The position numbers and the translations under genes are program-made. A stretch of DNA of 64,000 nucleotides from Pseudomonas viridiflava (GTDB taxonomy: Bacteria > Pseudomonadota > Gammaproteobacteria > Pseudomonadales > Pseudomonadaceae), in assembly GCF_900582195.1 (NCBI RefSeq), contig NZ_UTHA01000179.1:25802-89801 (forward strand), written 5' to 3'. The number at the start of each line of letters is the position of its first letter. Position 1 is the first letter of the stretch. Of this stretch, positions 50,761 to 59,247 are shown piece by piece. The notes beneath the pieces were generated by a model. That model searched no databases. It was not told the DNA's origin and saw nothing but the letters and a program-made list of their open reading frames with translations.

Positions 50761-51705
50761 ATGCAAATCAAACTCGCCAACCCCCGTGGCTTCTGCGCCG
50801 GCGTGGACCGGGCGATCGAAATCGTCAATCGTGCCCTGGAAGTCTTCGGGCCGCCGATCTATGTGCGCCATGAAGTGGTGCACAACAAGTTCGTCGTCGA
50901 AGACCTGCGTAGTCGCGGAGCGATCTTCGTCGAAGAGCTGGATCAGGTGCCGGACGACGTCATCGTCATTTTCAGTGCCCACGGCGTATCCCAGGCTGTG
51001 CGTACCGAAGCCGCCGGTCGTGGCCTGAAAGTATTCGACGCCACGTGCCCGCTGGTGACCAAGGTGCACATCGAAGTGGCGAAATACAGCCGCGACGGTC
51101 GTGAGTGCATCCTGATCGGCCATGCCGGTCACCCGGAAGTCGAAGGCACCATGGGTCAGTACGATGCCAGCAATGGCGGCGCGATCTACCTCGTCGAAGA
51201 TGAGAAAGACGTCGCCGAGTTGCAGGTGCATAACCCGGACAAACTGGCTTTCGTCACCCAGACCACGCTGTCGATGGACGACACCAGTCGCGTCATCGAT
51301 GCGCTGCGTACGCGCTTCCCGGCCATCGGTGGCCCGCGCAAAGACGACATCTGCTACGCCACGCAAAACCGCCAGGACGCGGTCAAGCAATTGGCCGATG
51401 AGTGCGACGTGGTGCTGGTGGTCGGCAGCCCGAACAGCTCCAACTCCAACCGCCTGCGTGAACTCGCCGAGCGCATGGCCACTCCGGCCTACCTGATCGA
51501 CGGCGCCGAAGACCTGCAAAAGAGCTGGTTCGATGGCGTTCAACGTATCGGCATCACCGCCGGTGCCTCCGCGCCGGAAGTGCTGGTGCGCGGCGTGATT
51601 CAGCAATTGCAGGCCTGGGGCGCCACCGGTGCCGATGAGCTGGCCGGACGCGAAGAGAACATCACGTTCTCGATGCCTAAAGAGCTGCGCGTGCGTTCGA
51701 TCTGA
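50761..51705 (+). CDS. ispH: 4-hydroxy-3-methylbut-2-enyl diphosphate reductase (LytB)
   Basis: The last enzyme of the MEP isoprenoid pathway, 314 residues. It is a [4Fe-4S] protein that makes IPP and DMAPP. The three cluster Cys residues are at PRGFCAGVDRA (Cys12), FDATCPLVTKVH (about 96) and the CDVVLVVGS region/DDICYATQNRQ (about 197). HEVVHN and SAHGVSQ are also family motifs. gagg precedes the ATG. Its 3' end overlaps the convergent fimT end by 29 bases. IspB in this window uses its products. Confidence 0.97.
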   Translation: MQIKLANPRGFCAGVDRAIEIVNRALEVFGPPIYVRHEVVHNKFVVEDLRSRGAIFVEELDQVPDDVIVIFSAHGVSQAVRTEAAGRGLKVFDATCPLVTKVHIEVAKYSRDGRECILIGHAGHPEVEGTMGQYDASNGGAIYLVEDEKDVAELQVHNPDKLAFVTQTTLSMDDTSRVIDALRTRFPAIGGPRKDDICYATQNRQDAVKQLADECDVVLVVGSPNSSNSNRLRELAERMATPAYLIDGAEDLQKSWFDGVQRIGITAGASAPEVLVRGVIQQLQAWGATGADELAGREENITFSMPKELRVRSI

Positions 51706-52231
51706 CACGTTTGGCTGTGTGACACAGCGCCTGCTCAGCCTCTTCGCTTTTCAGGCGCACGCGTCCGGTCGCCGCCAGTACTATCTGGCGCTGGCTGACC
51801 GGCTCGCGAGCCGAGCAGACATGTAATGTCCCTGCCTGAAATGCCCGCCCGGGCATCAGCGGTTGCCCCAGACTGCTGAAACGTACGTAACGACTCACCG
51901 ACCAGTTGCCGACAATCGGCACCTGAGTGTCACTCACACTTTCTTGCAGCAGCGGATTGTTGCTGTCTTTCGGCCCCTTGCCGCTGATATCCAGAATGAT
52001 CCGCCAACCCTGACTCCAGTCGCCGTTGATGCCATGAATCACCACGCTCTGATTACGGGTGATGGCCATGGAGCGGGCGTTGCGAAGGCCATCGAGCAGA
52101 GATTGTGCCGCTTGATCCCGATGGTTTGATTCTCTGAGCGTGGCGAACGCCGGACTGACCAGCAGCAGAACAATTGAGCCAATCGCCAGTCCCATAAGCA
52201 GTTCGATCAGGCTGAAACCCTGTTGCGGCAT
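51677..52231 (-). CDS. fimT: FimT/GspH-family minor pilin
   Basis: A 184-residue type IV pilin-like protein. The prepilin leader is short (MPQQG), and the cleaved form would begin FSLIELLMGLAIGSIVLLL with Glu5. The GspH/FimT fold follows (SLLDGLRNARSMAITRNQ, then RYVRFSSLGQPLM and LAATGRVRL). The C-terminal basic extension after the last Cys is longer than usual and overlaps the ispH 3' end. The ggagggag ribosome-binding site sets the start. It is divergent from the fimU operon. In P. aeruginosa FimT is a DNA-uptake-linked or low-abundance minor pilin of uncertain role. Confidence 0.83.
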   Translation of the reverse strand: MPQQGFSLIELLMGLAIGSIVLLLVSPAFATLRESNHRDQAAQSLLDGLRNARSMAITRNQSVVIHGINGDWSQGWRIILDISGKGPKDSNNPLLQESVSDTQVPIVGNWSVSRYVRFSSLGQPLMPGRAFQAGTLHVCSAREPVSQRQIVLAATGRVRLKSEEAEQALCHTAKRVRSNARAAL

Positions 52232-52361
52232 GAAAACTCCCTCCATGGAGTGGGATGTGCGGCGCGCTCCGTGCGCCGGGCAGGGCAAAACAACCGACGC
52301 GGGCCGGTTGAATGTTCTAGCGTGTAGAAGCAGGTATAGCCGACGGCAACGGAGGGCATCG

Positions 52362-52835
52362 ATGGATCTTCGTACAAAAGGTTTCACGCTGATCGAGTTG
52401 TTGGTTGCGATCGCGATCTTCGTGATCCTGATCACCTTGGCGGTGCCAGCGTTCACCCGTTCGGTACAGGGCAGCAAGGCCGATACCGAAATGGGCGACC
52501 TGCAACGGCTGATCAACTTCGCCAGGCTCGAAGCCATCAATCGAGGCACTACCTTGCGCCTGCGCCCGACTGCCGGCGGCAGCGTCTGGACCGGTGAACT
52601 GGCGGTCTATGACAGTACTGGCAATCCGGCCAATGTGTTGCGGGTTGTTCCCGCGATGAGCAGCGGCGCGACTCTGACGCTACCCTCTGGAGTGACCGCA
52701 CTGGATTTCAACAACCTCGGCGGTCTGGCAGCACCGTCGACGGCGGTGGTCATCAGTTACACGCTGGGAACGCAAAGCAGGACGCTGAACGTGTGTTTGA
52801 ACGGACGAATTCAATTGGGTGGAAGTTGCGGATGA
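52362..52835 (+). CDS. fimU: Minor pilin FimU
   Basis: A 157-residue GspH-family minor pilin. The prepilin site is KG-FTLIELLVAIAIF (Glu5 present), then the helix. Next come the conserved DLQRLINFARLEAINRGTTLRLRP and a C-terminal Cys pair (LNVCLNGRI...GGSCG) that would form the pilin disulfide. FimU joins PilV, PilW, PilX and PilE in the tip complex that primes pilus assembly. ggaggg lies five bases upstream. The stop overlaps the pilV start as ATGA. Confidence 0.88.
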   Translation: MDLRTKGFTLIELLVAIAIFVILITLAVPAFTRSVQGSKADTEMGDLQRLINFARLEAINRGTTLRLRPTAGGSVWTGELAVYDSTGNPANVLRVVPAMSSGATLTLPSGVTALDFNNLGGLAAPSTAVVISYTLGTQSRTLNVCLNGRIQLGGSCG

Positions 52836-53281
52836 GGTTAGGGAGTGAGCACGCACAGGAAGGCATGACGCTGATCGAAGTACTGGTCGCGTTGCTGATT
52901 CTGACAGTTGGCCTGCTGGGCGCGGCAGCGGTGCAACTGAATGCGCTGAAATACACCGACAGCTCACGGATGACCAGCCAGGCCAGCTTCATTGCCTACG
53001 ACATGATGGATCGCATCCGCGCCAACTCCGGTGCCGACTACACCGTCACGCCTCCGACTTCGGGCAATCTGAGCGTCGCCCGTGATCAGGATCTCTACGA
53101 TTTCACCACCAACATCGTCAACTTCGGTGGCCCGACCGCGACCGGCAGCATCACCCTCAATCAACGCGTGTACACCATCACCATTACCTGGAGTGATGCG
53201 CGGGCAGCCAACACCGTCAGCGCCCAGCGCAGTTTTGTCCTGACCAGCCGCGCTGCGGTTGATCCGGTGGCCACGCCATGA
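52832..53281 (+). CDS. pilV: Minor pilin PilV
   Basis: A 149-residue type IV pilus modification/minor pilin (GspI-like). The leader ends in QEG, followed by MTLIEVLVALLILTVGLLGAA, the characteristic PilV helix with Glu5. Then comes DSSRMTSQASFIAYDMMDRIRAN, a PilV family signature. It overlaps fimU by four bases and pilW by four bases (both ATGA), so translation of the three is coupled. Confidence 0.92.
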   Translation: MRLGSEHAQEGMTLIEVLVALLILTVGLLGAAAVQLNALKYTDSSRMTSQASFIAYDMMDRIRANSGADYTVTPPTSGNLSVARDQDLYDFTTNIVNFGGPTATGSITLNQRVYTITITWSDARAANTVSAQRSFVLTSRAAVDPVATP

Positions 53282-53991
53282 AGCAGCAAAACCGTGGATT
53301 CGGTCTGATCGAATTACTCATCGCTTTGGCACTGGGGCTGATCGTGGTGCTGGGGGTGGTGCAGATTTTCATCGCGGCGAAAAATACTTATGTCAGCCAG
53401 AACACTGCTGCGGCGATGCAGGAAGACGCACGGTTTGTGTTGAGCAAAATGATTCAGGAAATTCGCATGGTCGGGATGTTCGGCTGTCTTGGCACCATTA
53501 CCGATTCGAGCAGTGCGGGCGACTTCAATGCTGCGCAGGTCACGCCGATCAACTGGGACAATGCCAACCTCAAACTGACGCTGGTCACTGCCGATATCGG
53601 CAGCGGCGGGGGCACGCCGACCTGGACGGTGCTCTCCGATTGCCGCAACAGTGCAACGGCCTATACCGGCTCGCGGTCACCGGCAAGCGGACAGATCGCG
53701 TTCCCGATCCGGCGGCTGATCTACAGCTTCAGCAACAATCAGATTCTCATGGGCACCGGCAGCGGCAATCCTGCGCAGCAGGTGCTGGTGAACAATGTCA
53801 GTGCGTTCACGGTGATGTTCGGTCTGGCCAGTTCCGCGACGGATGTGGCCGCTTCGACTTACAGCGCCAATCCCAGTGATCCGGCGCGCATCCGCAGTGT
53901 GCGCCTGAGCCTGACCCTCACCGACCCGAACAATCGGGTGCGCAATCAAACCTTCAACGTGGTTGCGGCATTGCGCAACCGCTTGCAATGA
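53278..53991 (+). CDS. pilW: Minor pilin PilW
   Basis: A 237-residue minor pilin (GspJ-like), larger than the others as usual for PilW. It has the site NRG-FGLIELLIALALGLIV (Glu5 present), the conserved QEDARFVLSKMIQEIRMVGMFGC, and a C-terminal part with RIRSVRLSLTLTD. Cys residues near 68 and 121 may pair. It is a component of the tip-priming complex. pilX starts ten bases after its stop. Confidence 0.92.
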   Translation: MKQQNRGFGLIELLIALALGLIVVLGVVQIFIAAKNTYVSQNTAAAMQEDARFVLSKMIQEIRMVGMFGCLGTITDSSSAGDFNAAQVTPINWDNANLKLTLVTADIGSGGGTPTWTVLSDCRNSATAYTGSRSPASGQIAFPIRRLIYSFSNNQILMGTGSGNPAQQVLVNNVSAFTVMFGLASSATDVAASTYSANPSDPARIRSVRLSLTLTDPNNRVRNQTFNVVAALRNRLQ

Positions 53992-54001
53992 GGGGGCAGC
54001 G

Positions 54002-54481
54002 ATGAGGGTTTCCATGAAACGACGTCAGGCACAGCGCGGCATGGTCTTGTTGGTCAGTCTGGTATTTCTGCTGTTACTCACGTTGATCGGGTTGTCCTCG
54101 ATGCAGAGCGCCAACCTGCAAGAGAAAATGGCCGGCAGCGTGAGTCTGCGCAATCAATCATTCCAGGCTGCCGAGGCGGCGTTGCGGATCGGCGAAAGCG
54201 CGGTGCAACTGAACAGTTATACGTTGGCAGTGTGCAGTGGTACGACCCAGTGTCTGCCGCCGGCGGAATCATCAGTCGTCAATTCAGCCGGTTTCAATTC
54301 GACCTCCGGGGTGACCTGGATCGCCGCCGGTAACGGCTTTTATGGCGTGCAGAATATCGGTACGACGCTGACTGCAGTGAATGTGCCGAGTAACACTTCG
54401 GCGACGTTGTTTCGAGTCACCGCAGTTGGCATCGCCGGCAACTCGCGTAGCGTTGTGGAGAGTGTCTATGCGAAGTATTGA
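54002..54481 (+). CDS. pilX: Minor pilin PilX
   Basis: A 159-residue PilX (GspK-like) protein. The leader ends in QRG, then MVLLVSLVFLLLLTLIGLSSMQ. Position 5 of the mature chain is Val, not Glu, as is usual for PilX-type pilins. The PilX signature NLQEKMAGSVSLRNQSFQAAEAALRIGE follows in two adjoining halves. A C-terminal Cys pair (AVCSGTTQCLP) is close-spaced. ggggg precedes the ATG. Its end overlaps the pilY1 start by 14 bases. Confidence 0.9.
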   Translation: MRVSMKRRQAQRGMVLLVSLVFLLLLTLIGLSSMQSANLQEKMAGSVSLRNQSFQAAEAALRIGESAVQLNSYTLAVCSGTTQCLPPAESSVVNSAGFNSTSGVTWIAAGNGFYGVQNIGTTLTAVNVPSNTSATLFRVTAVGIAGNSRSVVESVYAKY

Positions 54482-57400
54482 ACGCTTCGCGTCGCTGCTG
54501 ACCGGCATGCTGCTGAGTTTCTATCTGGCAGTGCCGGCGTGGGCCTTCACGCCGTCCGATTCGCCATTGTTGAGCGCGGCTGCGGTGGCGCCGAACGTGA
54601 TGCTGCTGATCGACGATTCGGGAAGCATGAACAGCATTATCTACGCCACCGGATTCGACCCGAACGTCAACCGCACACCCGCCCGGCAGTGCAATGCCTT
54701 TCTCGGATTGTGCTCGGCACTCAATGCTCCGCAAATAACCGGCGACACAGTATTTTTATCGAGCCTGCCGACTTCCGGATGCTCGGGAGGCGCCTACGCG
54801 TTCTACAACAACAGTGTGGCGCCGTTGTGCCTAAAGCTCCCCGACCCCGTAGGCAACGAGAACACCCGTTATTCGGCAGATTACATTTCCTACATTGTCG
54901 GCCTGGCCATCAGTAATGGCACCCGTGATTTCACCACAGGAGCGATTCCCAACGATTACCGAATGAACGTCGCGCGCAGCGTTTCCACGGCACTGGTGAG
55001 CAGCAACCGCACTCTGCGCATGGGGCTGGCGACGTTCAACCCGGCCACCAGCAGCAACCCGGGCAATGGCGGCTTCATCGCCCGCTCGATCACCGATCTG
55101 TCGCCGGTCACCGGCAGCGTCACCCAAGCCCAGGCAGACACTAACTACAATGCGCTGATTTCATCGATCAGTGGCCTGAACGCCGTGGCCAATACGCCGT
55201 TGGCCGAGAGCTATTACGAAGTCACCCGCTACATGCGTGGCCTGGCGCCTTACTACAACAGCACACCAGCGACCTATACCAGCCCGATCCAGTACCGCTG
55301 CCAGAAAAACTACGGCGTGGTGATTACCGACGGCCTGCCGACTTACGATCGTACTTTTCCGACCAACGACCCACTGGGTGGCAATCGCTTGCCGAATTGG
55401 GATGGCGTGAACAATGACGGCGACAACCTCAACGGTGACGGTGAAGGCGACACGCTGTATCTGGATGACATTGCCAAATTCGCCTTTGACATCGACATGC
55501 GTTCGACCGGTAACGATGCAGCGGGCAAGAGCTGGAACGCGGTGGATTTTCCCAGGCAGAGCATGAATACCTACACCGTGGGTTTCGCCGCGGATAACGA
55601 CATGTTGTCCGACGCCGCCAGTTATGGGCAGGGCAGGTATTACCAGGCGACTGACAGTTCCGGACTCAATGCAGCGTTATCGTCGGCACTGAGCGATATC
55701 ACTTCCAAGGCCGGCTCCGGTGGTGCTGGCGTCGCCAGCAGCAGCACGTTGACCAGTGGCAGTAGTTTCTACCAGACCACTTACGATCCCAAGGATTGGC
55801 GCGGCACGATCAGGTCGTTGGGCTTCACTTCGACCGGCACGGTAAATACCTCGGCGGCGCAATGGTCGACCGACACCACTATCGTGCCCTCTGCCACGGC
55901 CCCGACTTTCCAGTCATGGAACACCGCGAGCAACACGCCAATTGCCCTGGCACTCCTCAACTTTTCCCCGGCGCAGCAGACTACGCTGAATCAGGGGTTG
56001 CCCACCGGAATCAACGGCAATGATCTGGTGGAGTGGAGCAAGGGAACCAACAAGGCCGGGCTCAAAGTGCGCACTGCGCTGCTCGGCGACATCATCAATT
56101 CGCCGCTGGTACTCGCGTCGCCTTCGGACAAGACCGCATCCGATCTGACGGGTGACAGCAGTTACACCAACTACTTGACTACCAAGGCTGCGAACATGAA
56201 TACCAGCCTGGTGGTGAACGCCAACGACGGTTTCGTCAACGTGATCAATTCGGCGAACGGCACCCGCCGTTTTGCCTACATGCCCTCCAGCGTGCTGCCT
56301 TCCTTGCGGCTAATCGCAGATACAAACTACGTCAACGGCGTCAGTCACAAGTTTCTGGTGGACGGTCAGGTCGGCGTGTTCGATGCGCAGGCCGGCACCG
56401 CCTGGAAAACGCTAGCCATTGGCGGAACCGGGGCCGGTGGCAAAACCTTCTATGGGCTGCAACTGTTCGATGCCTCGGCGGGCAACGTTATCAAGGCACT
56501 GTGGGAAGTCAGTGCGCCGGCCACGGCCAATGCGTCGAACGCTTTCAATGATCTGGGTTACGCCTACGCCCGTCCGGAAGTGGCACGCTTGGCCAACGGT
56601 CGATGGGCGACCTTCATTGCCAATGGCTACGGCAGCAATTCGGGCGTTGCAGCTTTGTATGTACTGGATGCGCTGGATGGTTCTCTGATCAGGAAAATCG
56701 TGATCGACAGCACGGATACCAGCAATGGTCTGTCTTCAGTGAAGCTCAGGGTCAATTCTTCGAATGTGGTGCAGGCCGCCTACGCTGGCGACCTGAAGGG
56801 ACGCATGTGGAAATTCGACTTGAGCGCGTCGGCGCCTGAAAGCTGGGGCGTGGCCTTTGCCGGCAAGCCATTGTTCACCGCCCCGGGCGGGGCAACGCAG
56901 CCGATCACCGTGCAACCGCTGCTGGCGGATAACGCGCAGGGCGGCAAGCAGGTATTCTTTGGCACCGGCAAGTTCAACGAAACCGCCGACAAGAGCAACA
57001 AGGATCTGCAGGCGTTCTATTCGGTCTGGGATGCAGAAGGTGGATCCGGGCAAATCACCGTCAGCAGTCTGCAGCCCCAGGCGATCACCGGTTCATTCTC
57101 CGGCAGTTCCGGGCAATTTCTGACCACCACACAGAATGAAACGACGTATCCGGGAGAAAAAGGCTGGTACCTGCCTCTGGTGTACAACAACGTGTTGACT
57201 GGGGAGCGGGTGATCAATCAGGCCAGTATTGTGTTGGGACGCGTTGTTTTTACCACTGCCATCGTCGATACCACTGACCCTTGTTCGAGCTTCGGTACGG
57301 GCAGGCTGGTCGAACTGGATGCGTTCAGCGGTAAGATGCTCAACTACGCCGTGATCGATACCAATGCTGACCGTCTGGTCGACAGCAATGACACGATATC

Positions 57401-57557
57401 CAGTGGCGTGATATTCACCGGTGGCATTCCGACCCTTAACGCCATCTCCACAAATGCCACCGAAAAGCTTGTGGGCGACACCAGTGGCACCATCACAACC
57501 GTTGTGGAAAAGGGCGGCGGTGGCAGCCGTCGTATCATGTGGCGACAAATACAGTAA
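54468..57557 (+). CDS. pilY1: Type IV pilus tip adhesin / mechanosensor PilY1
   Basis: A 1029-residue exported protein: signal peptide (about 1-26, ending VPAWAF), an N-terminal von Willebrand A-like domain with MIDAS residues in LLIDDSGSMNS (about 43-53), and a C-terminal seven-bladed beta-propeller (about 540-1000). A calcium-binding loop of the PilY1 type is visible late in the chain (DTNADRLVDSND). PilY1 sits at the pilus tip with the minor pilins and helps surface sensing and retraction control. The start lies inside the pilX end. P. aeruginosa PilY1 is about 1160 residues, so the VWA part here is shorter. No pilY2 follows. Confidence 0.93.
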   Translation: MRSIERFASLLTGMLLSFYLAVPAWAFTPSDSPLLSAAAVAPNVMLLIDDSGSMNSIIYATGFDPNVNRTPARQCNAFLGLCSALNAPQITGDTVFLSSLPTSGCSGGAYAFYNNSVAPLCLKLPDPVGNENTRYSADYISYIVGLAISNGTRDFTTGAIPNDYRMNVARSVSTALVSSNRTLRMGLATFNPATSSNPGNGGFIARSITDLSPVTGSVTQAQADTNYNALISSISGLNAVANTPLAESYYEVTRYMRGLAPYYNSTPATYTSPIQYRCQKNYGVVITDGLPTYDRTFPTNDPLGGNRLPNWDGVNNDGDNLNGDGEGDTLYLDDIAKFAFDIDMRSTGNDAAGKSWNAVDFPRQSMNTYTVGFAADNDMLSDAASYGQGRYYQATDSSGLNAALSSALSDITSKAGSGGAGVASSSTLTSGSSFYQTTYDPKDWRGTIRSLGFTSTGTVNTSAAQWSTDTTIVPSATAPTFQSWNTASNTPIALALLNFSPAQQTTLNQGLPTGINGNDLVEWSKGTNKAGLKVRTALLGDIINSPLVLASPSDKTASDLTGDSSYTNYLTTKAANMNTSLVVNANDGFVNVINSANGTRRFAYMPSSVLPSLRLIADTNYVNGVSHKFLVDGQVGVFDAQAGTAWKTLAIGGTGAGGKTFYGLQLFDASAGNVIKALWEVSAPATANASNAFNDLGYAYARPEVARLANGRWATFIANGYGSNSGVAALYVLDALDGSLIRKIVIDSTDTSNGLSSVKLRVNSSNVVQAAYAGDLKGRMWKFDLSASAPESWGVAFAGKPLFTAPGGATQPITVQPLLADNAQGGKQVFFGTGKFNETADKSNKDLQAFYSVWDAEGGSGQITVSSLQPQAITGSFSGSSGQFLTTTQNETTYPGEKGWYLPLVYNNVLTGERVINQASIVLGRVVFTTAIVDTTDPCSSFGTGRLVELDAFSGKMLNYAVIDTNADRLVDSNDTISSGVIFTGGIPTLNAISTNATEKLVGDTSGTITTVVEKGGGGSRRIMWRQIQ

Positions 57558-57572
57558 GCGAGAGTTTGAGGC

Positions 57573-57974
57573 ATGCGCAGATCCAACCGCGGATTCACCC
57601 TGATCGAAATCATGATCGTGATTGCGATCATCGGTATCGTCATCACCATCGCCGCACCGAGCTATACCGAGTACCTGAAAAAGGGCCGCCGCGCCGAAGT
57701 GGTGTCGCTGCTCTCGGAGCAGGCACAGAGCCTCGAGCGCTTTTACACCAAGAACAATGTCTACACCGGCATCACCGGTCTGAGCACGGGCAATGATTTC
57801 TACACCCTCACCCCGACCATCGCTGACCAGACCTTCCTGCTGACCGCCACCCGCAAGACGGGCACGGCCATGGCCACCGACAAGTGCGGGGATTTCACCC
57901 TGACCAACACCGGTGTCAGAAGCATGAACAACGCGACTACCGGGCTGACCACCAAGGATTGCTGGGGCCGCTGA
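57573..57974 (+). CDS. pilE: Minor pilin PilE
   Basis: A 133-residue pilin-like protein with the site NRG-FTLIEIMIVIAIIGIVITIA (Glu5) and the PilE signature YTEYLKKGRRAEVVSLL...ERFYTKN. A C-terminal disulfide pair is present (DKCGDFTL and KDCWGR). It completes the minor pilin set for tip assembly. It follows pilY1 after 15 bases, with gagag/gagg purines upstream of the ATG, so no separate pilY2 can fit between them. Confidence 0.93.
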   Translation: MRRSNRGFTLIEIMIVIAIIGIVITIAAPSYTEYLKKGRRAEVVSLLSEQAQSLERFYTKNNVYTGITGLSTGNDFYTLTPTIADQTFLLTATRKTGTAMATDKCGDFTLTNTGVRSMNNATTGLTTKDCWGR

Positions 57975-58031
57975 GACGCTTTCTTTCGGGCGCCTTTTGC
58001 ACCCACTGTCTTTTTTACGGTTGGATCAAAC

Positions 58032-59132
58032 ATGACCAGGCAACAGCAAGTAGTGATTGTCGGTGGCGGGGTGATTGGCCTGCTGACCGCCTACAATCTC
58101 GCCTCCGAATTGCGCAGCGTGGTGCTGCTCGATCGTTCGAATCTCGGTCAGGAATCGTCCTGGGCGGGTGGCGGTATCGTTTCGCCGTTGTATCCGTGGC
58201 GTTATAGCCCGGCGGTCACGGCACTGGCGCACTGGTCGCAGGATTTTTATCCACAGCTCGGCGAGCGTTTGTTTGCCGACACTGGCGTTGATCCTGAAGT
58301 ACACACCACCGGCCTGTACTGGCTCGACCTGGACGATGAGGCCGAAGCACTGGCCTGGGCCGAGCGGGAAAACCGTCCGCTGCGGGCTGTGGATATCTCG
58401 GCGGCGCATGATGCGGTGCCGGTTCTCGGTGGCGGTTTCTCCCGGGCGATCTACATGGCAGATGTCGCCAACGTGCGCAATCCGCGCTTGGTGAAGTCGC
58501 TGAAAGCGGCGTTGCAGGCACTACCGAACGTGACCATTCACGAACAGTGCGACGTCAGCGGGTTTGTCCGCGAGAACGGGCGAGTTACTGGCGTCGAGAC
58601 GTCGAAGGGTGTGATCAACGGTGATCAGATCGTACTGACCGCAGGGGCGTGGAGCGGTGATCTGCTCAAGACGCTGGACCTGGTGCTGCCGGTCGAACCG
58701 GTCAAAGGCCAGATGATTCTCTACAAATGTGCGGCGGACTTCTTGCCGAGCATGGTATTGGCCAAGGGCCGTTACGCGATCCCGCGTCGCGACGGGCATA
58801 TTCTGATCGGCAGCACGCTGGAGCATGAAGGCTACGACAAGACGCCAACCGACGTTGCACTGGAAAGCCTCAAGGCTTCGGCGTTGGAGTTGTTGCCGGC
58901 GCTGGCGGAGGCCGAAGTGGTCGGGCACTGGGCTGGGTTGCGTCCGGGGTCGCCGGAGGGGATTCCCTACATTGGCCGGGTGCCGGGGTTTGACGGGTTG
59001 TGGTTGAACTGCGGGCATTACCGCAATGGGCTGGTGCTGGCGCCGGCGTCGTGCCAGTTGTTTGCCGATGTGATGCTGGGAAGGGCGCCGATTATTGATC
59101 CGGTGCCATATGCGCCGGAAGGCCGCATTTAG
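58032..59132 (+). CDS. thiO: Glycine oxidase ThiO
   Basis: An FAD-dependent amine oxidase of 366 residues that oxidises glycine to the imine used in making the thiazole of thiamine. The dinucleotide fold is at the N-terminus (VVIVGGGVIGLLTAYNLA, about 7-24), and QESSWAGGGIVSPLYPW is the ThiO signature near 41-57. The C-terminal WAGLRPGSPEGIPYIG and CGHYRNGLVLAP bind FAD and substrate. It lies between the pilus operon and pilR, the PAO1 position of PA4548. A REP pair separates it from convergent pilR. Confidence 0.94.
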   Translation: MTRQQQVVIVGGGVIGLLTAYNLASELRSVVLLDRSNLGQESSWAGGGIVSPLYPWRYSPAVTALAHWSQDFYPQLGERLFADTGVDPEVHTTGLYWLDLDDEAEALAWAERENRPLRAVDISAAHDAVPVLGGGFSRAIYMADVANVRNPRLVKSLKAALQALPNVTIHEQCDVSGFVRENGRVTGVETSKGVINGDQIVLTAGAWSGDLLKTLDLVLPVEPVKGQMILYKCAADFLPSMVLAKGRYAIPRRDGHILIGSTLEHEGYDKTPTDVALESLKASALELLPALAEAEVVGHWAGLRPGSPEGIPYIGRVPGFDGLWLNCGHYRNGLVLAPASCQLFADVMLGRAPIIDPVPYAPEGRI

Positions 59133-59163
59133 TCTGATATTTCTCTGTAGCCTGGCAGATCGC

Positions 59164-59240
59164 TTTCGCGAGCAGGCTCGCTCCCACAGTTGATCTTTGT
59201 CGGTCACAAAATCCAATGGGGGAGCGAGCCTGCTCGCGAA
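59164..59240. repeat. REP pair between thiO and pilR
   Basis: Two outward-facing arms (ttcgcgagcaggctcgctccc and the complementary copy, which has one base changed to ggggg at its edge). It ends eight bases before the pilR stop. Confidence 0.88.
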
Positions 59241-59247
59241 GGGGCCC

